Numbered from the stretch's first letter, positions 6,043-13,800 are shown. The stretch is 16,640 nucleotides of DNA from Pseudomonadota bacterium (GCA_015222555.1 JADFVM010000234.1:1-16640); one strand, 5' to 3'. Made by a program: numbers and translations. The notes: generated by a model from the letters alone, not told the origin.

Positions 6043-6176
6043 TAGAGTAGTATTGTAAATTCTTTTTTAAGATAATTAATTAAGAGGGGAGCAGCATGGT
6101 TACCTGGCCTGAAAAGCAAACATATGAGAGTTGACATAATATATCTTATCAGACGAGAAGGGTGTTTAAAAAAAGA

Positions 6177-8384
6177 CTAGGCATAGGCATTCCACACCAT
6201 TGATTCAAAGTCTTCACCTGGAAAAGTAATTGTAAAATAACCTATTGACGGCCACCTTTCGATTTCTCCATTGTGTCTCTTAACTGACACATAATATTCG
6301 ATTTCTTCGCCTGCCTTGGCTTTATGAACATGGTTAGGCACTTCAATTTCCAGCACATCACAAAATGCAGCCTTAATATTTATGCCTCTTGTTTCTTCAG
6401 ACAGAGTCCTTACGGTTGCACCGTTACAGCAGCCCAGCCCCTCTACATTTATTTCTATACTGTGTGCATCTTTCATAATAAGAGAGATACAAAGGTCAGA
6501 AACTTCATCGCATTCAACATCTTCGTTTAAGTCGATCCTGAAAAAAATGTTCTCCCTGTTAAAACCATAATAAATATGCGACAACATGAATGAGGCTTTA
6601 TGCATCGTTCCCCCAGTGAGCTCAAGCTCTATGATACCGGCACCAAGCCATTCAAAATAATTCGTTATTTCGCCATCTATTGTCGGATAGATATATGAAG
6701 TTGCCTGGGAAGCCGGTTCAAGATGTCTTTCTGTTTCTATTATCGGTTTTGTAAGTTCAGAAGGAACCTCCTTCTTTATAAGCTTGTATACGTTAATGAG
6801 GTTTTTTCTGAACAACCAATCAAAGTCGATGTCGTTCTCCGTACTGTGATCATCACCATACCACCAGCACCAGTCACTCCCTTCAGCGATATAAATGTGC
6901 TCCCAGGCCAATTCCAGCAAATCACTATCTACTTTGCCATCTTTTTCGGCCTTGACAAGTGCATCCCTGGTCATTTTAAGGTAGTTCCAGGCGCGGTTAT
7001 CCTCCTCATGGCCTATCCATATCTTAAAGTTGTGATTGATCCATGAACCCGGGAAGATATGATCGAGCCTCTTTTCAGGCGGATGGGTTTCAAGGTGTTC
7101 TGACACAGTAACCATATTGATTAGCGGATCATCTTCCATCATTTTATAGAGACTGGACAGAAAATCCCAGCCATCATTCTTGTAATGCTCCCAGCAATTC
7201 TCTCCATCCAGGATGACTGAAACGAGATGATCCCCCTTTTTGTTCTTTTCCGCCAGTGAGTGTCTTATTGCAGTAAGTTTTTCCATAAAATCTCTTGCTG
7301 CAGATTCCGGCTCCCAGGATGAATAAACGAACCCAATGAGGTCTGAAAGCTGATGATCTCTGAAAACGATAGAAATATCCTTGTCTCCCGCCTTGTATAG
7401 ATAGGGCCTATAAAGAAAATCCGGATTTGTCACTCCACCGTTAGCACTTCTTTTCACTCTTTTATGTGACGAGGCCTCAAGTATCTCCTCATCTGTAGCT
7501 ACCCACTCTATCCCCCTCGAAGCGATTAAAGAAAGCGCCTCTTCACTTACTGATCCTTCGGAAGGCCACATCCCCTTCGGTACCGAACCGAAGGTTTTTT
7601 TATGGAATTCTATTGCCTTTTTTAACTGAGCATCGGCGTCCTCGGGGTGTTTAAAGTTTTTTTCGGGCAACCTTATGTCGGGCATAGCCGTCGATGCTAC
7701 GCCTGAGTCACAAAGAAGTGGGAGTATGGGATGATAAAATGGCGTGGTGGTAAGCTCAACCCTCCCCTCCTTCATCAGTCTTTTATAGTTGGGGATGACC
7801 ATGGCAACGATTTCCCTTTGCTTATCAAGAAGATTTATCTTTTCTTCTTCAGTGAAATTCTTGCCCTTTTCTACTATTTCAGCAATAAAATCGTCATCTT
7901 TCAGAAAGACAGGGTCAAACCAGCAGAGATTAAAAAGAAGCTGTAGATCACGAAAATCGTCATCAGAAAATCGATGAATAGCGCCTTCTATCTCTTCTTT
8001 ATTGCAATGAAGACCTCTTTTGTGAAGCAAATCCCAATATCTTGGAAAAGGCTTTATCATATTTTCCCAGTTTGCAAAAAAGAAGTTAAGGAGAATAAAT
8101 TCTTTTTCACTATTAAGCAGGTCATGGGCAGGCGTCTTTGATAGCTCCAGAAAAATGTCCCTCCCCTCTCCCTTTGCATAATCATCAATCTGCATTAGCA
8201 AAGACGGCACAATATTAAAGGTTTGATTGATGGTGGGAAATTTGTCAAGGATTGCCGCCATGTCATAATAATCCTTCGTTGCATGAAGCCTGACCCATGG
8301 CAGAAGGTAATCGCCTGAAAGGAGATCCTTGTAGTAAGGTTGGTGCATGTGCCAGATGAAGGCTACATTTAGAGGTGTATTCAT
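6177..8384 (-). CDS. Glycoside hydrolase family 57 (alpha-glucan-acting)
   Basis: A 735-residue retaining alpha-glycosidase of family GH57, whose members hydrolyse or rearrange starch- and glycogen-type glucans. The N-terminal motif HMHQPYY is at 12-18. The nucleophile is E276 in GMWPSEGS and the acid/base is D393 in ILDGENCWEHY. EGSDWCWWYGDDHS at 501-514 closes the catalytic part. A C-terminal beta-rich domain follows from about 550. No signal peptide is visible, so action is presumably cytoplasmic, on glycogen or imported maltodextrin. Exact specificity (amylase, amylopullulanase or branching) cannot be read from motifs; the branching type is less likely. It follows the PQQ-propeller lipoprotein gene after 48 bp on the same strand and is probably in its operon. 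The ATG has no clear ribosome-binding site. Confidence 0.93.
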   Translation of the reverse strand: MNTPLNVAFIWHMHQPYYKDLLSGDYLLPWVRLHATKDYYDMAAILDKFPTINQTFNIVPSLLMQIDDYAKGEGRDIFLELSKTPAHDLLNSEKEFILLNFFFANWENMIKPFPRYWDLLHKRGLHCNKEEIEGAIHRFSDDDFRDLQLLFNLCWFDPVFLKDDDFIAEIVEKGKNFTEEEKINLLDKQREIVAMVIPNYKRLMKEGRVELTTTPFYHPILPLLCDSGVASTAMPDIRLPEKNFKHPEDADAQLKKAIEFHKKTFGSVPKGMWPSEGSVSEEALSLIASRGIEWVATDEEILEASSHKRVKRSANGGVTNPDFLYRPYLYKAGDKDISIVFRDHQLSDLIGFVYSSWEPESAARDFMEKLTAIRHSLAEKNKKGDHLVSVILDGENCWEHYKNDGWDFLSSLYKMMEDDPLINMVTVSEHLETHPPEKRLDHIFPGSWINHNFKIWIGHEEDNRAWNYLKMTRDALVKAEKDGKVDSDLLELAWEHIYIAEGSDWCWWYGDDHSTENDIDFDWLFRKNLINVYKLIKKEVPSELTKPIIETERHLEPASQATSYIYPTIDGEITNYFEWLGAGIIELELTGGTMHKASFMLSHIYYGFNRENIFFRIDLNEDVECDEVSDLCISLIMKDAHSIEINVEGLGCCNGATVRTLSEETRGINIKAAFCDVLEIEVPNHVHKAKAGEEIEYYVSVKRHNGEIERWPSIGYFTITFPGEDFESMVWNAYA

Positions 8385-8432
8385 TGAAGTATAATATGAG
8401 GTATGGTTTCTATGTTGTTGGAATTAAAGGCA

Positions 8433-9626
8433 TCATTTTAATGCATATATATATCCGGCGTTTGATATGGCATAAATCATCTCATCGTAATAAATAGGTG
8501 ATGCGGAGAAGCCTGAGGACGCTTTTGTTGTATTGATTAACTCTCCCGAATCTGCTTTAAGCAGATACATCTTGTTGTGTGATGAACCAAAGAGGAGAAA
8601 GTCGCCAACACGTACTGTTGATGTGGGTACACCTTCATCGACTACGTATTCCCACTGCATAGCGCCGCTTTTTTTGTCAAGGGCAAATATTTTTCCGCTG
8701 CTATCAGTAATATATACTCGAGTGTTGTCATAGGAAGGCGTTGATGAACTTCTAGCGTCGAACTTCCACAGAGTATTGCCATTTTTTATGTCCAGCGCAT
8801 GGAAGCCGCTGTCATATGATGAAACTAAAATAACATTGCCATCAATGACAGGAGATGCGTCGATGTCTGCAAACCTTACACCGCGCCCTTTAGAGAGTTT
8901 CTTTTTCCAAAGAATAGAGCCATCAAAGGCAACAACGGCCACAATCGAGCCATCGCTGAAGCCAACATAGATCATCCCATCATTGTAGGCAGGTGAGGAT
9001 GTAAGGCGAATAGAATAGATGCCGCCCCCACGACTTCCCCCTTTATATCGCCACAAAACATCACCCGTTACGGAATCAAGGGCATATAAAATATCGTTTG
9101 ATGCTGTAAAAAATAATATCCCACCCTCCGCGATTGGCGAAGACAATATTTCCACACCCGCATTATATCTCCAAACCAGCTTGCCGCTAGCGGCATCGAC
9201 AGAATAAATGTAGCCATCGTTTGCACCAAAAAACAGCTTGTTTTCATAGATTGCAGGACTACTTTCAACGCCCTTTTCAACATGAAAATGCCAGATCAAC
9301 TCACCTGTTTTTGCTTTATATGCAGAAACGCCCTTACCGCGAAGGGACGCAAAGTAGACAACATTTTTGGAGGCTGCAGGCGATGCATATTCCTGCGGTG
9401 CATAGGGTCTGCTGCCGGCCACAACGGGTTTCATCCATTTTATCCCCAGGGAAGGCGTAATGTCTGTTTCCACGTAACCGTCATGCCTTATGCCTGACTG
9501 ATAGAAAGACCATGGTTTCGCCGGTATCTCCTCAACTTTGACATCCTTATGGGCACAGGAAGGCAGAAATGATAGAGCAGCAAGGAGAAAAAATACGATA
9601 GGGGAGGAATAATTAATGGATAACAT
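8433..9626 (-). CDS. PQQ-type beta-propeller outer-membrane lipoprotein (BamB-like fold)
   Basis: A 397-residue lipoprotein. The signal peptide ends in the lipobox LPSC with the lipidated cysteine C24 followed by AHKD; the lack of aspartate at +2 favours the outer membrane. The rest is a beta-propeller of about seven PQQ-like repeats, each with a variant of AL/D-x2-xG-x-xxW: AKTGELIW, AASGKLVW, SVTGDVLW, AFDGSILW, IKNGNTLW, KKSGAMQW and DSGELI. Such propellers are mostly interaction scaffolds, as in BamB, or enzymes when they bind quinone. No quinone or metal ligands were identified, so scaffold is the better guess. Transcribed from the promoter at 9725-9753; GH57 follows. Confidence 0.9.
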   Translation of the reverse strand: MLSINYSSPIVFFLLAALSFLPSCAHKDVKVEEIPAKPWSFYQSGIRHDGYVETDITPSLGIKWMKPVVAGSRPYAPQEYASPAASKNVVYFASLRGKGVSAYKAKTGELIWHFHVEKGVESSPAIYENKLFFGANDGYIYSVDAASGKLVWRYNAGVEILSSPIAEGGILFFTASNDILYALDSVTGDVLWRYKGGSRGGGIYSIRLTSSPAYNDGMIYVGFSDGSIVAVVAFDGSILWKKKLSKGRGVRFADIDASPVIDGNVILVSSYDSGFHALDIKNGNTLWKFDARSSSTPSYDNTRVYITDSSGKIFALDKKSGAMQWEYVVDEGVPTSTVRVGDFLLFGSSHNKMYLLKADSGELINTTKASSGFSASPIYYDEMIYAISNAGYIYALK

Positions 9627-9724
9627 CAGTATCTCTGCATTATATTAGTGCTCATAGACAAGCGATTTAAAGGGCTTTCAACAGGAGCAGGAAATCTTTT
9701 AACAAAGTCCTGAAAGGGAGAAAT

Positions 9725-9753
9725 AATATATAGCAGAACGGTGAGACTGTCAA
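9725..9753 (-). promoter_or_regulatory. Sigma-70-type promoter for the PQQ lipoprotein-GH57 unit
   Basis: On the - strand TTGACA (9753-9748), 17 nt, TATATT (9730-9725). Transcription should start near 9718, leaving a leader of about 92 nt. The leader holds a weak hairpin, CTTTCA (9675-9680) with TGAAAG (9711-9716) on the + strand. The promoter lies just after the end of the AI-2E-family gene and separates it from the next unit. Confidence 0.72.
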
Positions 9754-9771
9754 TCCATTTCAGAGCTTGCT

Positions 9772-10857
9772 TCAAGGACCGTTACCTTTGAAATAAGGGC
9801 TTTCTTTGTAGTTTTCAAGGAGACTTAACATTAATATTTTTAGTATGGCAGCGACAGGGACAGCAAGCAACATTCCCATCAGTCCGAAAAGCTCACCACC
9901 TGTGATTATGGCCACAATGATGAGCAGCGGGTGAAGGCCCATTTTATCGCCAATTATTTTTGGTGTGATGACCGTACCTTCCAACACCTGCGCAGTTCCA
10001 TAGAGGATCAGAACGTAAATGACATGCGTAATGTCATGGAATTCCAATAAAGCCATCATGGATGCAGCGACTATCCCGGCAACAGTGCCCACATAGGGAA
10101 TCAAGAATGCAACGCCTGATAAAAGGCCAATGACCAGGGCGAGATCGACTCCGATAACAGACAGACCTATGCTGTAGATAAGGCCAAGTATGAGGCAGAT
10201 CAGTAGTTGCCCTCTTATGAAGGCGCTCAGGGTCTCATCGATTTCTACGAATTTTGAAATGACATAATCTTTCTTGCCGTCGGGGATCAATGAAAGGACC
10301 CCGGCTTTGATACTGTCGAAGTCCTTTAGAATATAATAGAGATATAGTGGAATAATCAATGTCCCTATGACAGAGATGAAGAGACTTAAGGTATTCTTAA
10401 AAGTGGAAGTCATCACCGTTAAAACCTGTTTCCATATATCAAGAGGGATCTTTTTTAGGACAACCTCCCCTTCTTTTATGAGGTTTTCAACTCTGTATTC
10501 ACCACCGGGGAAAACAGTTAAAAGAATACTGTCTATAAGGGGTCCTATTTTCTCCTTGAATGTTGCCGCATAGTGTGGCAGGTTTTTTGCCGCCTCTCTC
10601 AGCTCACCTTCAATAGCCGGAATTACTAACAGAAGGGCGAGACAAAAAACTATAACAGCAATAAAAGTAAGAAGAAGAATTGAATTGCTTCTGCTCATAT
10701 GGAATTTTTCAAATTTATCGATAACAGGATCAAGAAGATAGGCAAATATGGCGGCGATAAAGATGGGAATGGTGATGGACCTCAAATAATAGAGGAGGTA
10801 TATAAAGGCAATGCTTAGTATTGCAAGAACCAAACGGCTTTTCCACTTCTCACTCAA
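9772..10857 (-). CDS. AI-2E/PerM family membrane transporter
   Basis: A 361-residue inner-membrane protein of the AI-2E transporter (PerM/YdiK) family. Two N-terminal helices are at about 9-55 (LAILSIAFIYLLYYLRSITIPIFIAAIFAYLLDPVID), one at about 60-85, then a soluble loop and a further group of helices. The conserved C-terminal stretch TPKIIGDKMGLHPLLIIVAIITGGELFGLMGMLLAVPVAAI is at about 297-337. Substrates of this family are mostly unknown; ion/proton exchange and autoinducer export have been reported for single members. The start is a TTG one base after the pgsA stop, with GGGAGG nine bases upstream, so translation is probably coupled to pgsA. It is the last gene of the unit. Confidence 0.9.
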   Translation of the reverse strand: MSEKWKSRLVLAILSIAFIYLLYYLRSITIPIFIAAIFAYLLDPVIDKFEKFHMSRSNSILLLTFIAVIVFCLALLLVIPAIEGELREAAKNLPHYAATFKEKIGPLIDSILLTVFPGGEYRVENLIKEGEVVLKKIPLDIWKQVLTVMTSTFKNTLSLFISVIGTLIIPLYLYYILKDFDSIKAGVLSLIPDGKKDYVISKFVEIDETLSAFIRGQLLICLILGLIYSIGLSVIGVDLALVIGLLSGVAFLIPYVGTVAGIVAASMMALLEFHDITHVIYVLILYGTAQVLEGTVITPKIIGDKMGLHPLLIIVAIITGGELFGLMGMLLAVPVAAILKILMLSLLENYKESPYFKGNGP

Positions 10858-10858
10858 A

Positions 10859-11395
10859 TTAATGGGCCTCCCTGTAGGCTTTTATTCCTATGATGATATA
10901 AGCCGTTGTTGATGTTAATATGAGAACAGACGTGGCTACAAATACAAAAAAGAGTATCCACTCATTTCCCAGGCCTATACCACTTATAAGAATCAATACA
11001 ATTGTAATCATTTGAAAGGCTGTGGTCAGCTTACCTGATAATGTCGGTTTGATCTTCACCTTCTTTACAGAGAGATAAAGTGCAAGCAGGCCTGAAAGCA
11101 TAATTATCTCTTTCAGGAATACGATAATTAATAGCCATAAGGGTAAGATGTTGACAAAATAGGCTGTTGTATAGGATGAAAGCAGGAAGAGTTTATCTGC
11201 CATAGGGTCTAGAAATTTTCCCAGCCGGGTAATCTGATTGAACTTCCTTGCAAGAAAACCATCAAGACCATCGGTAATACTTCCCAGGGCAAAAACGATT
11301 AGGGCTTCCACAAAACGTCTTTCAAGAAGCAAATAGACAAACACCGGAATAAGGATAATACGTAGTAAGGTAAGGGTGTTTGGGATATTCATCAT
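10859..11395 (-). CDS. pgsA: CDP-diacylglycerol-glycerol-3-phosphate 3-phosphatidyltransferase
   Basis: Inner-membrane enzyme that makes phosphatidylglycerol phosphate, the committed step to phosphatidylglycerol and cardiolipin. The 178 residues carry the full CDP-alcohol phosphotransferase signature D42-x2-D45-G46-x2-A49-R50-x8-G59-x3-D63-x3-D67. Several hydrophobic helices surround it. The N-terminal NIPNTLTLLRIILIPVF is typical of PgsA rather than of PssA or cardiolipin synthase. The gene starts 18 bp after the FecR-domain gene stops. No Shine-Dalgarno is visible, so it is probably translated by coupling. Two adjacent ATG codons (11395 and 11392) could serve as start. Confidence 0.94.
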   Translation of the reverse strand: MMNIPNTLTLLRIILIPVFVYLLLERRFVEALIVFALGSITDGLDGFLARKFNQITRLGKFLDPMADKLFLLSSYTTAYFVNILPLWLLIIVFLKEIIMLSGLLALYLSVKKVKIKPTLSGKLTTAFQMITIVLILISGIGLGNEWILFFVFVATSVLILTSTTAYIIIGIKAYREAH

Positions 11396-11413
11396 GAAAT
11401 CATATGAGTTGCA

Positions 11414-12130
11414 TCAGGATTTATCAAAAATTTCAGGTGAACTAAAAAGCAAAAACTCTTTTTCAATGTCTTCCGGGATGGCAATATCTCTGACCTCTTT
11501 TCCGTCAATCGATATGGCGGTGCCACCTTTCATATCAAATTCCTTTACGAACTCCTTAAACTCTTCTTCCATTGTTTCTTTAAACTTCTTGAATTCATCA
11601 ATTTCCTTTTTCTTGAAGTCCTCGTAATCTTCCGATTCTTTTTTCCTGTATCGAATAAAATCGTCTTCTACTGATTTTATATTGAGCGCCCCCTCTTTCA
11701 AATAAACATGGAGTTTGTCCTTATCAACATCTACGGCAAATTTAGTCCCCTTTACGCCGATGACGGCAGTTTTCGTTCTTATTGCTATCCATCCCAAAAA
11801 ACTACCCTGCTTTTTTACATTAAAGATGACACGCCCTTTTTCTACTCCAAGGTCTTTTATCTTTTCTATTTCGAGGATAGATTTTTCCTTCATATAGGCC
11901 TCTGAACCATCAATGAATGTTATATGGGCCATGGCCCGTCTTTTTGTTTTTACGACATCTTTGACGAATAATTCATGATTTCTCTTCTTGACACTCTGCC
12001 CCCATATTTCCCCCTCCTTGTACACCTTGATAGTCCCCTTATATTTATTGATCTCGCCGGCTTTATCGGCGGCAGAGGAGATATTGACATTAACCAAAAG
12101 GAGAACAAGGGCCATCAGCACTTTTATCAT
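11414..12130 (-). CDS. Exported FecR-domain protein with a four-fold 11-residue aromatic helix
   Basis: Secreted or periplasmic protein. The signal peptide is MIKVLMALVLLLVNVNISSA. The ATG at 12130 (238 residues) is preferred because GAGG lies about eight bases upstream; a GTG at 12139 would add three residues. A FecR-type beta domain follows at roughly 30-155 in 241-residue numbering (KDVVKTKRRAMAHITFIDGSEAYMKE, then TKTAVIGVKGTKFAVDV). Next comes a highly charged helix at 161-203 with aromatic pairs at 161/164, 172/175, 183/186 and 194/197, exactly 11 residues apart. A short C-terminal beta segment follows (KGGTAISIDGKEVRDI). Unlike true FecR there is no membrane helix and no sigma-factor gene nearby, so iron signalling is not indicated. 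Structural or peptidoglycan-linked roles are possible. Gene pgsA follows directly. Confidence 0.85.
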   Translation of the reverse strand: MIKVLMALVLLLVNVNISSAADKAGEINKYKGTIKVYKEGEIWGQSVKKRNHELFVKDVVKTKRRAMAHITFIDGSEAYMKEKSILEIEKIKDLGVEKGRVIFNVKKQGSFLGWIAIRTKTAVIGVKGTKFAVDVDKDKLHVYLKEGALNIKSVEDDFIRYRKKESEDYEDFKKKEIDEFKKFKETMEEEFKEFVKEFDMKGGTAISIDGKEVRDIAIPEDIEKEFLLFSSPEIFDKS

Positions 12131-12176
12131 CACACACACCTCACTTTATTTACCCGTTAGACACGTTAAGTGGAAC

Positions 12177-12214
12177 AGACCTTCAGGTCTACTTGAGCAA
12201 GGGGCAAGCCTTGC
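12177..12214. repeat. Two tandem perfect palindromes upstream of the FecR-domain gene
   Basis: AGACCT-tc-AGGTCT at 12177-12190 and GCAAGG-ggcaag-CCTTGC at 12197-12214. Both have perfect six-base arms. They lie between the short LPP20 gene and the FecR-domain gene. No long T-tract follows on either strand, so a dispersed palindromic repeat is likelier than a terminator. Confidence 0.5.
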
Positions 12215-12303
12215 AATACTACTGAATATCATTAAATTTTATTTGTCTCGGACAATCTTTGATGTTTTATTATAAAATAAATTTCGGACAAGCCCCTTAT
12301 ATT

Positions 12304-12726
12304 CTAGTCTGTGCACATCAACACATAAAATTCATTACTGGTACGACTCAACCAGGCATCGATTATCTTTGCACTGATGGAAACACCGGAAGTCGTTTGT
12401 ACACTGAACGTAGAGAGTGTAGATGATGTCGTGCCATTGGATGAGGACATGTAATGCTCCAGCTTGCTGTCTACACTCACATTAATTTGCCTGGCGATCT
12501 CATCAATCCCCCTGGCAATGGCCACCGCCCTTTGAAAAGCGATACCTTTTATATGTGGCAATGAGGTGCCCACTCCGCAGGTCTTGTTTCCCGGATCATA
12601 GTGATAAACCCACTTGGGCATATCCTGCGTAAATGATTCCACAGTCCCTGGTTTTGACTTGCATGAAAATATCCCCACGAATAAAAACAAGGAGATAAGA
12701 ATGTGGAAAAGTTTTTTTTCAGGCAA
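12304..12726 (-). CDS. Short LPP20-family lipoprotein
   Basis: A 140-residue lipoprotein. The signal peptide ends at C22 (IFSC, an acceptable though not ideal lipobox). The mature part aligns with the neighbouring 196-residue LPP20 protein: PKWV at 37-40, then GVGTS, and an RAVAIARGIDEIARQI helix matching RTEALANGRDELARIM. It ends at EFYVLMCTD, the point where the neighbour has ELFVLVVLD, and so lacks the neighbour's C-terminal helical tail. The two are tandem paralogues. The start is TTG with AGGAG six bases upstream. LPP20 proteins are outer-membrane lipoproteins of mostly unknown function, related to flagellar FlgP. A terminator at 12745-12777 lies between this gene and its paralogue, so expression is probably lower. 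Confidence 0.85.
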   Translation of the reverse strand: MPEKKLFHILISLFLFVGIFSCKSKPGTVESFTQDMPKWVYHYDPGNKTCGVGTSLPHIKGIAFQRAVAIARGIDEIARQINVSVDSKLEHYMSSSNGTTSSTLSTFSVQTTSGVSISAKIIDAWLSRTSNEFYVLMCTD

Positions 12727-12744
12727 TTGAGACTCCTTCAGGAT

Positions 12745-12777
12745 AAAAAAATAGGACAGCTGGAGGCTGTCCTATTT
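12745..12777 (-). terminator. Rho-independent terminator between the two LPP20 genes
   Basis: Twelve-base perfect stem AAATAGGACAGC (12749-12760) / GCTGTCCTATTT (12766-12777) with a five-base loop. On the - strand it is followed by a run of T (complement of 12745-12750). It is strong in the - direction only. It would stop most transcripts after the 196-residue LPP20 gene, allowing read-through at best into the short paralogue. Confidence 0.92.
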
Positions 12778-12816
12778 GAAAATAATGAAATCATTTTTAA
12801 CAACACAGGTGCTTTT

Positions 12817-13407
12817 TTACTGACCTGATTGAAACTCTCCAAATTCCTTCTCAATTTCAGAATCAAGCTCATCATGGGCTTTTTTTGCCTGAAATTGCTG
12901 CCAGAGTGCCTGCTCATTTCTGAGGCTTGTTTGGACATTTTCCTGAACAGCTTTTGCCACTGCCGCGGGGTCAAGCACTACCAGCACGAAAAGCTCCTTA
13001 CTTGGAGATATCCATAAGTCCTTTTGTTTTGAGCCATTCAATGTCTGGTTGGCAACCTGCTTGGAAACCTGACTGGCTACTTTATCAACCGTTTCAGCAT
13101 CACCAATACCTGTGGTCTGTGTGAAATTCTTAACTAGGTTTTTGACTTTTACACTCATAATTCTTGCAAGCTCATCTCTTCCGTTAGCGAGAGCTTCCGT
13201 TCTTGTAAATTGTAAACCTGCCTTGCCTAGCTTTGCAGAACCCACGGCCGACAACCCCCCTTCCATTGATGGATCGAGAACCCACTTCGGCGCATTTGCG
13301 AATTCATCGGCCATGACTGGTTCAGCAATCTTTTCCGGCCCCCCGCAGCCTGCCAGAAGCAATGATGTTAAGGCGATAAAAATTAGAGAATACAATGCTT
13401 TTTTCAT
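12817..13407 (-). CDS. LPP20-family outer-membrane lipoprotein
   Basis: A 196-residue lipoprotein with a textbook lipobox LAGC (C21) followed by G, hence outer membrane. The LPP20 domain covers about 38-150: APKWVLDP, GLSAVGSAK, the helix RTEALANGRDELARIMSVKVK, and the strand KELFVLVVLDP. A charged C-terminal helix of about 155-196 contains the aromatic pairs W..F and F..F (ALWQQFQAKK, EKEFGEFQ). This loosely recalls the aromatic helices of the FecR-domain and transglutaminase-like neighbours, without their exact 11-residue spacing. The start is ATG with AGGAGG about 11 bases upstream. It has its own strong promoter (13490-13517) and terminator (12745-12777). Function unknown; FlgP-like or envelope-scaffold roles are possible. 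Confidence 0.9.
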   Translation of the reverse strand: MKKALYSLIFIALTSLLLAGCGGPEKIAEPVMADEFANAPKWVLDPSMEGGLSAVGSAKLGKAGLQFTRTEALANGRDELARIMSVKVKNLVKNFTQTTGIGDAETVDKVASQVSKQVANQTLNGSKQKDLWISPSKELFVLVVLDPAAVAKAVQENVQTSLRNEQALWQQFQAKKAHDELDSEIEKEFGEFQSGQ

Positions 13408-13481
13408 TTTAATGGATACCTCCTGATTTAATTTTTATTTTTATTTATAAAAAACTTATAAATTAGTCATCATCATTTTAT

Positions 13482-13497
13482 GATAATAAATATTATC
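13482..13497. promoter_or_regulatory. Palindrome overlapping the LPP20 promoter -10
   Basis: GATAAT-AAAT-ATTATC, six-base perfect arms around a four-base centre, covering the -10 at 13490-13495 and the predicted transcription start. It is a candidate operator, although A+T-rich palindromes also arise by chance. Confidence 0.4.
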
Positions 13498-13517
13498 TTA
13501 AAGGGAATGAATGTCAA
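13490..13517 (-). promoter_or_regulatory. Sigma-70-type promoter for the LPP20 gene
   Basis: On the - strand TTGACA (13517-13512), 16 nt, TAATAT (13495-13490). The predicted start near 13483 gives an A+T-rich leader of about 75 nt containing AGGAGG before the ATG at 13407. The rest of the 420-bp gap 13408-13827 holds the hairpin at 13554-13572 and the repeat at 13687-13800. Confidence 0.75.
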
Positions 13518-13553
13518 GCTTTAAGATCAGTTTTTTTAATGAGTCATAGAAAT

Positions 13554-13572
13554 CCCCGTCCTTTGGGTGGGG
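13554..13572. repeat. Hairpin resembling an IS200/IS605-type right end
   Basis: CCCCGTCC-TTT-GGGTGGGG forms an eight-pair stem, with two G-U pairs in RNA, around a three-base loop. It is preceded by GAAAT and resembles the imperfect end hairpins of IS200/IS605 elements. No TnpA or TnpB gene is present. Next to it, 13598-13663 holds a pyrimidine tract and a purine tract around a GGCCGCC direct repeat, and CCGGATAA occurs twice at 13674-13690. Probably a transposon remnant or small non-autonomous element. Confidence 0.35.
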
Positions 13573-13686
13573 CCAGAGTTAAGCGGCTATGCCATAAGAT
13601 TTCTTCTTTTCTTTGGCCGCCTTTATACCCGTAGTGGTGAAAGAAGAAGAAGCAAAAGAAAGGCCGCCCAGCCCGGATAAACCGGA

Positions 13687-13800
13687 TAAGTGCCTTCACG
13701 AAATCAAGTCTTCTACAGCTTTTCTCCGAAGAGCGATTGTGCGAAGCTAAATAATTTTCTTCTCAAAAAAAGCGCAGAAAATTATTTCTAAGTTACTAAA
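13687..13800. repeat. Long dispersed repeat, copy 2 (inverted relative to 3794-3902)
   Basis: Reverse complement of the element at 3794-3902. Positions 13687-13752 are identical over 66 bp, and the rest is similar up to AGTTACTAAA at 13791-13800. It contains a perfect 12-base inverted repeat, AAATAATTTTCT (13749-13760) / AGAAAATTATTT (13776-13787). The other copy has a different sequence in the stem but still pairs. It lies just downstream of the transglutaminase-like gene. Confidence 0.85.

Noticed and set aside
6096..6134. A 12-codon open frame starting ATGGTTACC with AGAGGGG upstream
   Set aside because: Too short to support, no resemblance to a known peptide, and it sits in repeat-rich gene-free DNA.
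9639..9644. TATAAT on the - strand six bases from a leaderless-type start for the PQQ lipoprotein
   Set aside because: No -35 at 16-18 nt, and a complete promoter TTGACA-17-TATATT lies further upstream at 9725-9753.
11414..12130. Reading the FecR-domain gene as part of an iron-siderophore FecI/FecR system
   Set aside because: No sigma factor, no TonB receptor and no membrane helix in the protein; only the beta domain is shared.
13598..13663. Open frames through the purine/pyrimidine tract that give leucine- or serine-rich peptides
   Set aside because: Low-complexity translation in several frames, no ribosome-binding site or start; explained by the repeat tract.
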